Source: a bacterium
GTDB taxonomy: Bacteria; Bacteroidota; Bacteroidia; Chitinophagales; Saprospiraceae
Assembly (NCBI GenBank): GCA_024742755.1
Contig: JANSXW010000024.1
Coordinates: forward strand, 1-56,102
DNA length: 56,102 bases
Direction: 5' to 3'
In this document: piece by piece, positions 51,212-56,102 of the stretch
How the letters are laid out: each line of letters opens with the position of its first letter
Position numbering within the stretch: the first letter of the stretch is position 1
Position numbers and translations under genes: made by a program
Notes under the pieces: model-generated
Seen by the model: only the letters and a program-made list of their open reading frames with translations
The model's database searches: none
What the model was told of the DNA's origin: nothing

Positions 51212-52003
51212 ATGAACCCATTATTTGATTTGACAGGAAAGGTTGCTCTGATTACCGGCGGCACCCACGGGCTCGGCATGGCGATGGCTATGGGGCTCGG
51301 AAAGGCAGGTGCCACGCTGGTCATCAACGGGCATTCTTCTCAGGAAAAGATTGACAAAGCCCTGCAAGCCTACCGGGCGGAGGGCATCACCGCGCACGGC
51401 TACCTGTTTGATGTGACGCAGGAGGCAGCGGTGACAGACAGCGTTGCCCAAATTGAATCAGAGGTAGGGCCTATTGATATCCTCGTGAATAACGCAGGCA
51501 TCATCAAGCGTATTCCGCTGGTGGAGATGAGCGTGGAGGACTGGGATCAGGTCATCCGTACCGATCTGACGGGCGTGTTTATCATGTCGAAGCATGTCGT
51601 CAAAGGCATGATGGAGCGTGGTGCGGGCAAGATTATCAACATCTGCTCCATGATGAGCGAGCTGGGGCGCAACACCGTAGGAGCCTACGCAGCAGCCAAG
51701 GGCGGCCTGAAGATGCTTACGCAAAATATGGCCACCGAGTGGGCCAAATACAATATTCAGGTCAATGGCATCGGCCCGGGCTACTTTGCGACCAGCCAAA
51801 CGGCACCGATCCGGGTAGACGGGCACCCATTCAATGATTTCATCATTCAGCGCACGCCTGCGGGGCGTTGGGGCGATCCGGAAGACCTGGCCGGCACTGC
51901 AGTTTTCCTTGCAGCCCCCGCCAGCGACTTCATCAACGGGCAGGTGATTTACGTCGATGGCGGCATTTTGGCTACCATCGGCAGGCCTGCGAATGAGGCT
52001 TAG
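51212..52003 (+). CDS. kduD: 2-deoxy-D-gluconate/2-keto-3-deoxygluconate 3-dehydrogenase KduD
   Basis: A 263-residue short-chain dehydrogenase/reductase that reduces 2,5-diketo-3-deoxygluconate to 2-keto-3-deoxygluconate, the next step after KduI. The cofactor motif is TGGTHGLG, the NAG motif is ILVNNAGIIKR, and the active-site tetrad includes Y159 and K163 in YAAAKGG. QVIYVDGGILATIG near the end is typical of KduD. It is convergent with the GH10 gene, only 18 bases apart, with no hairpin between them. KDG kinase and aldolase are not in the window. Confidence 0.94.
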   Translation: MNPLFDLTGKVALITGGTHGLGMAMAMGLGKAGATLVINGHSSQEKIDKALQAYRAEGITAHGYLFDVTQEAAVTDSVAQIESEVGPIDILVNNAGIIKRIPLVEMSVEDWDQVIRTDLTGVFIMSKHVVKGMMERGAGKIINICSMMSELGRNTVGAYAAAKGGLKMLTQNMATEWAKYNIQVNGIGPGYFATSQTAPIRVDGHPFNDFIIQRTPAGRWGDPEDLAGTAVFLAAPASDFINGQVIYVDGGILATIGRPANEA

Positions 52004-52021
52004 CAGTGAGGCAAAAATACT

Positions 52022-53542
52022 TTACAGAACTGTTTTAAAGACCAATCGGGTATCCGGCGCAGCTTCGTCCACTGCAAAAGGGTGCCCGATTTTTGTTTGG
52101 GCGGGTTGGGATTCCAACTGTGCCAGGTAACTGCCGCAGAAGCCCCGGAAAGTGACCTGCCCCTGTGCATTAGTCGTGACGGTAGTCCGGGTTTTCCAGT
52201 CTTCGTGTATGCGTTGGCGCACCTTTTCGTAGAGTGGCTGCAGGGTGTGCCCGGAACCCGAACCCGGCTGGAAACGGGTCGACATCCCCATGAACCCCCA
52301 GAAGTAAAAAGACTCCACAGCAGGGTGCCCGAATGCCACCGTTAGGTAGTCCATAACATACTGATCGCGAAGGGCTTCAGCTTCTTCCTCTGTCAGGTTG
52401 TCTTGTGTTTTGGTTTCGCCCAGCGAGCGCCATTCTTCAGAAGACAGAATTTTTTCTTCCTGACCGCCGGGCATCAGGCTCTTGGTGTGGGCCCAAAACT
52501 CTGTAATGCTGAGGGGCAGCTCCGCAGCCGCCATTTGGTCGTACAATTCGGTTTGCTCCGATGGGTTCAGCCAGCCGGTATGGCTTTGGAGCCCCAGGGC
52601 ATTGGGGGAATACCCGGCATTCTGCAGCCGTTTTACCAGCTCCAGGTAACGTTTGCGTTGGCGCTGAGTGGTCACGGCGTCCCCGTGCTGATCCCGCAGC
52701 CCCTCTTTGTTGACCACCCCAATGCCGTAGTCGTTGATGACAAACTTCGCGCCGGGCGATTCCTCCCGGCCCCAGCGGATCACTTTGGAAATATAGTCCA
52801 CCAGGTTGTCCATGCTTTCGGTGTAGGGCCAGGTCCGGGTAGGCAGGTTCTTTGGAGCGGGTTCCCAAAGCGCTTCATTGACTGCGTCCCATAACTTCAC
52901 CTTCCCATCATAACGGGCCGTCAGGTTGCGTACCCGGACTTCCACGAACTTCATAAAAGTTTCGTAGTCGTATTTTTTCGCCCACTCCGGCACGGCTTTC
53001 GGAATAGACCAAAACAAGGGGTGCCCTTTGGCGGTCAGCCCATTGGCATTCGCCCAGTTGACCGATTCTTCAAAGCTTTCCAGTTTCAGGTCGCCCTGAA
53101 AGTCCATCGTTTTGGTGCCATAGGTTCGGGGGCGCTCCGTCCAGTAGACGGTGGTGTTCAGGCTGTTAAAGACGTCTTTAAAGCGTTTTCGAAAATACTC
53201 CAGCCGGGTTTCCTGACTCTGTCCGGCCCGAAACATATTGCTCATGCCCCAGTTGTTGTCGCCAAACAGAAACTGATGCTGCAGCTGCACGATGTCGACC
53301 TCCCGGTTGGGCAGGGGCTGGCCCCAGCGGTCGAGGAAGGTAAGGGTGACCGGGCGTTTGCGAATTTGGTCGATGTTGGCCCGGGCCCGTTCCAGCGCAC
53401 TTTTGGAAGGGTGTTGAAAAAAGGCTGGCCCGTATTCCGGAGGACGATTAGACCCCATAGCGGGCAGCGGGGCGCCCAAAGTGGCAGCTCCCAGCCCGAT
53501 ACGGGATAATTGTCTGACAAAAGATCGGCGGTTCAGTGGCAT
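52022..53542 (-). CDS. GH10 endo-beta-1,4-xylanase with Tat-like signal
   Basis: A 506-residue enzyme. The N-terminus NRRSFVRQLSRIGLGAATLG is a twin-arginine signal. Residues of about 60-100 form a small beta domain (VTLTFLDRWGQPLPNREVDI), followed by the GH10 barrel. Acid/base E223 is in LWDAVNEALW and nucleophile E348 in SITEFWAH; many family members have Leu/Phe-Asp after that Glu where this one has Phe-Trp. GHPLFWSIPKAVPEW, FVINDYGIG and ALGLQSHTGW are further GH10 blocks. The last 50 residues are a separate beta extension (TVTTNAQGQVTFRGFCGSY). It likely cuts xylan or a xylose-containing polymer in the periplasm. It follows GH42 by 5 bases. Confidence 0.93.
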   Translation of the reverse strand: MPLNRRSFVRQLSRIGLGAATLGAPLPAMGSNRPPEYGPAFFQHPSKSALERARANIDQIRKRPVTLTFLDRWGQPLPNREVDIVQLQHQFLFGDNNWGMSNMFRAGQSQETRLEYFRKRFKDVFNSLNTTVYWTERPRTYGTKTMDFQGDLKLESFEESVNWANANGLTAKGHPLFWSIPKAVPEWAKKYDYETFMKFVEVRVRNLTARYDGKVKLWDAVNEALWEPAPKNLPTRTWPYTESMDNLVDYISKVIRWGREESPGAKFVINDYGIGVVNKEGLRDQHGDAVTTQRQRKRYLELVKRLQNAGYSPNALGLQSHTGWLNPSEQTELYDQMAAAELPLSITEFWAHTKSLMPGGQEEKILSSEEWRSLGETKTQDNLTEEEAEALRDQYVMDYLTVAFGHPAVESFYFWGFMGMSTRFQPGSGSGHTLQPLYEKVRQRIHEDWKTRTTVTTNAQGQVTFRGFCGSYLAQLESQPAQTKIGHPFAVDEAAPDTRLVFKTVL

Positions 53543-53547
53543 AAGGA

Positions 53548-55644
53548 TTATTTTCTTTGCAAAACTCTGACTTCGTAGGGTGCCAGTTCCTGCCCGGCGC
53601 CGTAAGATTTTCCAGTGAGGATGTCTGTATACTTGCCTTTGGGCAGTTCGATGGTTTTGGGCTCTGAAGTGATGTTATCGAGGATAAACCCTTCCTGCTT
53701 GCTGCCTTTTCTGAGCACAACCAGCGGCCCGGCATCTCCTTCGGCCAGCGGCTCAATGCCTTGCTCTTTAGCATAGTGGCGCAGCAATGGCCCCAAGTGC
53801 CCACGGCCGGGGTCGGTGCCCAGCAGCACTACCTTACCCTTGCCCACTGTATTTTCAATGATAGCGGCTTCTTCTGCATGCATGCCGTTGAGGTAGGTGG
53901 CAATGACCCGGCCCTCTTTTGAAGACAGGGCTTCGGACCAAAGCCCGGCTTGCCCTTCCGGTAAATCCAGCGGGCCTTCATAAGCCATCTTTAGGGGTAT
54001 TTCCGCCGGGCGCAGCTTGGTGCCCACCGGTATGCGGCTATCGACTTCAATGCCCGACCATTCAGCTATATCGCCCATGGCATGATCGGTAAAGGAAGTC
54101 CAGTGTTCCGTCCGGTACCCGGTCATAGGCCCGAGGATCAGTGTGCCACCATTTTCCACCCAGGTTTTGAGGCGGGCGCGGAGGTCATCGGAAACCATCG
54201 GCAATAACGGTAGGTATAGCAATTTGTAGCCATCAAGGTTAGCGCCTGGCATGAGCACATCCCGGTGCAGGTGCTGGTCCTGCAGGGCGAGGTAAAAGCG
54301 GTAGGTCCAATCGGTGTAGTAGCGGATATCATTGGCGTACTGCTCAATCCGCAGGCCCATATCGGCTTCGTGGTCGTAGAAAATGCCGATTTCTGCCGGG
54401 GCGACAGGTGCATTGAGCAGGAAATCGCTGCTTTTCTGGAGGTCTGCGCCCAGTTTTTTCAAGTCGTCGTAATTGGCAACCGGCTTGCCCCAGGCATTGA
54501 GGATGGAGCCGTGCGGCATTTCCTGCCCGGCCCGGTGCTGCCGCCATAGCCAGAAGATGGCGCCCTGTCCGCCGAGGGCATAGTTCATCCACAGGGCTGC
54601 GTGCATGCTGCCATCGGGCTGGTGGAGGAACCAGGTATTCCCTTTTGCGCCGCCACCGGAATTGTTGGGGGCGGTTTCGAAGAGCCAATGCATGCCTTTT
54701 TTATAGCCCCGCATGCGGTCGTAGTTGCTCAGCACCCGGTCGTAGGCTTCGAAGCTGTGGTAGTTGTTGACCGCCATGTAGTCCAAATCTTCGAAGAGGT
54801 CTTCGTAATTGGTCGTCTGCCCGGGCATGGAGTCATGCGTAATGGGGCGGTCAGAGTATTTGCGGATCGCTGCCAGTTGTATCGCCTGGAAGTTGACTAC
54901 GGACTCCGATTGGAAGCGCTTCCATTCCAACTGAAGGCTGGGGTGGTGCCAGGTCCAGCTGCGGGGCATGGGGATCTGGTCGAACCGCTGGTAGGTCTGG
55001 CTCCACAGGTCGGTGGCCCAGATTTGGTTGAGGTTTTCGATGGTGCCGTACTTTTCGCGCAGCCAGTTTTGGAACAGCACCTTTGTAGACTGACTATAGT
55101 CGGGCTTCATGCTCAGCTCATTGTCCGTCTGCCATCCAATGAGCGCGGGGTGGTCGCCGAGCGCTTTGGCCATTTCGGTAACGATGCGGACTACGTAATG
55201 CTGGTACACCTGACTGTTATAGTCGTAGCTTTTGCGGGCGCCGTGGTACTTTCGGCGGCCATCTTCGTCGAGTTGCCCGATTTCGGGGTGCTTTTCCCAT
55301 AGCCAGACGGGTGGGGTAGCGGTAGGCGTGCCCAGGATGACAGAAATGCCATTCTCATGCAGTTCGTCCATGATGCTGCGCAGCCATTCGAAATCGTATT
55401 CCCCTTCCCGGGGCTCCATTTTAGACCAGGAGAACTCGGCCATGCGGACCACATTCATGGACAGTTCCTTCATGTGGCGGATGTCTTCCGAGACGCTTTC
55501 CCGGGGCCAGGTTTCCGGATAGTAGGAGGCGCCGTAGTAGATTTTATCAGCCGGAATGGCCTGATTAGCAGTCTCCTGAGCGGCAAGCAAGAAAGGCAGC
55601 CCGGCAAAGAGCAGGCTGAGCAGGAGTGAATTGAATTTGAGCAT
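53548..55644 (-). CDS. GH42 beta-galactosidase, secreted
   Basis: A 698-residue enzyme with a signal peptide (MLKFNSLLLSLLFAGLPFLLAAQ). ATG 55644 is chosen over a TTG two codons earlier. The TIM-barrel domain opens with YYGASYYPETWP; acid/base E176 is in GWQTDNELSM and nucleophile E323 in HWLFETAPN. A trimerisation-like domain (GPMTGYRTEHW) and a small C-terminal beta domain follow. GH42 enzymes remove terminal beta-galactose (some relatives act on arabinose-containing sugars). A LacI-type palindrome overlaps its leader, and it lies between lacI and GH10 on one strand, implying induction by a sugar. Confidence 0.93.
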   Translation of the reverse strand: MLKFNSLLLSLLFAGLPFLLAAQETANQAIPADKIYYGASYYPETWPRESVSEDIRHMKELSMNVVRMAEFSWSKMEPREGEYDFEWLRSIMDELHENGISVILGTPTATPPVWLWEKHPEIGQLDEDGRRKYHGARKSYDYNSQVYQHYVVRIVTEMAKALGDHPALIGWQTDNELSMKPDYSQSTKVLFQNWLREKYGTIENLNQIWATDLWSQTYQRFDQIPMPRSWTWHHPSLQLEWKRFQSESVVNFQAIQLAAIRKYSDRPITHDSMPGQTTNYEDLFEDLDYMAVNNYHSFEAYDRVLSNYDRMRGYKKGMHWLFETAPNNSGGGAKGNTWFLHQPDGSMHAALWMNYALGGQGAIFWLWRQHRAGQEMPHGSILNAWGKPVANYDDLKKLGADLQKSSDFLLNAPVAPAEIGIFYDHEADMGLRIEQYANDIRYYTDWTYRFYLALQDQHLHRDVLMPGANLDGYKLLYLPLLPMVSDDLRARLKTWVENGGTLILGPMTGYRTEHWTSFTDHAMGDIAEWSGIEVDSRIPVGTKLRPAEIPLKMAYEGPLDLPEGQAGLWSEALSSKEGRVIATYLNGMHAEEAAIIENTVGKGKVVLLGTDPGRGHLGPLLRHYAKEQGIEPLAEGDAGPLVVLRKGSKQEGFILDNITSEPKTIELPKGKYTDILTGKSYGAGQELAPYEVRVLQRK

Positions 55645-55654
55645 TGGCAATTGT

Positions 55655-55670
55655 TCCTTTTCGCAAAGGA
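55655..55670. promoter_or_regulatory. Candidate LacI-family operator upstream of GH42
   Basis: TCCTTT (55655-55660) and AAAGGA (55665-55670) flank TCGC, giving a 16-base palindrome with a central CpG, the usual form of LacI-family operators. It ends 11 bases before the GH42 ATG, overlapping an AAAAGGA that could serve as a ribosome binding site. The LacI-type gene lies immediately upstream. Confidence 0.5.
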
Positions 55671-55701
55671 GACTTTTAGCCGTGCTCCGTAACCAGTGGG
55701 T

Positions 55702-56102
55702 CTAAGCGGATTCCCTGAGTTGGGTTGACGCCCGGCAGATCAATTCCGTGTCAAGCACTACTTTCTGGTGGATGTAGCTGCCGTTCTGATCGGAATTGAT
55801 TTCTTCAATCAGTTTCTGCACAGCCAGTTGCCCCATTGCTTTGCTCGGCTGCCGGATAGAGGTAACGGAAGGCTTCATGAATGCCGAGAAAGGCTCCTCA
55901 GAAAACCCGATCACGCCCAACTCTTCAGGCACGTTGAGGCCCAGTTCTTCTGCGCGGGCAATGGTACTGATGGCCGTTAGGTTGTTGGCGGTAAAGATGG
56001 CATTAGGCGGGTTTTCCAGCGCGAGCAGTTCGTTAGCGATCCGGGTGCCCTCCTCAAAAGAAAGGTTAGAGCTGTATTTGACCCACTCGTCCTTTAAGGG
56101 AA
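55702..56102 (-). CDS. LacI-family transcriptional regulator (C-terminal part, cut by window end)
   Basis: The frame is open to the right edge; 132 residues are visible. They form the C-terminal half of a periplasmic-binding-protein-like effector domain: NELLALENPPNAIFTANNLTAISTIARAEELGLNVPEELGVIGFSEEPFSAFMKPSVTSI, then MGQLAVQKLIEEI and the final strand ELICRAST. This is diagnostic of LacI/GalR regulators (A-I-F-x-x-N-D-x-x-A and G-F-x-x...T-S-I patterns). The DNA-binding domain is outside the window. It precedes GH42 and GH10 on the same strand with a 57-base gap and probably regulates them. Confidence 0.9.
   Translation of the reverse strand, partial: PLKDEWVKYSSNLSFEEGTRIANELLALENPPNAIFTANNLTAISTIARAEELGLNVPEELGVIGFSEEPFSAFMKPSVTSIRQPSKAMGQLAVQKLIEEINSDQNGSYIHQKVVLDTELICRASTQLRESA

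Overview
The window (about 56 kb, roughly 54% GC by eye) comes from a Bacteroidota genome, probably a marine Saprospiria/Lewinella-like lineage (the lineage is inference). The phylum rests on SusC/SusD pairs, C-terminal type IX secretion (T9SS) sorting domains on giant repeat proteins, a membrane-tethered propeller/Y_Y_Y/HTH regulator, exact Bacteroidota-type -7 boxes (TAnnTTTG) close upstream of several genes, and little use of Shine-Dalgarno sites. No tRNA, rRNA, IS element or CRISPR array was recognised.

Layout. 1-7.9 kb: the 3' end of a secreted T9SS protein, then housekeeping genes (purK, xseA-xseB, ftsH), a small secreted protein and an esterase. 8-12.4 kb: a secreted, membrane-anchored TPR-CHAT protease candidate, convergent with an ECF sigma factor and a membrane TPR protein that may be its anti-sigma factor. 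12.5-14.2 kb: an ArnT/PMT-like glycosyltransferase. 14.4-29.3 kb: a polysaccharide utilisation locus, in order: regulator, SusC, SusD, a SusE-position surface lipoprotein, a GH16 endo-beta-glucanase and a 1322-residue tandem-module T9SS protein. It probably targets a laminarin-like beta-1,3-glucan. 29.4-38 kb: an aldo/keto reductase, a membrane-anchored alpha/beta hydrolase translationally coupled to an 1805-residue FG-GAP/UnbV/16xPKD T9SS protein, and an M48 metalloprotease.

38.2-56.1 kb: a second carbohydrate locus. A long minus-strand operon encodes a mutarotase-like lipoprotein, a GH3 beta-xylosidase, a truncated sulfatase, an FAD oxidoreductase, an intact sulfatase, xylulokinase and xylose isomerase, and ends in a good intrinsic terminator. 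A divergent plus-strand set encodes a sialate-O-acetylesterase-type esterase, KduI and KduD. A convergent minus-strand set encodes a LacI regulator (cut by the window end), a GH42 beta-galactosidase and a GH10 xylanase. Xylose catabolism, unsaturated-uronate catabolism, deacetylation and desulfation together suggest a sulfated, uronate- and xylose-containing algal polysaccharide such as ulvan or a decorated glucuronoxylan. No polysaccharide lyase or SusCD pair for it lies inside the window, so the substrate is unproven.

Most working together is visible in three places: the beta-glucan locus, where the SusE-position lipoprotein and the giant T9SS protein share the same jelly-roll-like module; the xylose operon, where sulfatase, xylB and xylA are chained by 4-base ATGA overlaps; and the CHAT/sigma/anti-sigma cluster, which is the best candidate here for an undescribed signalling system.
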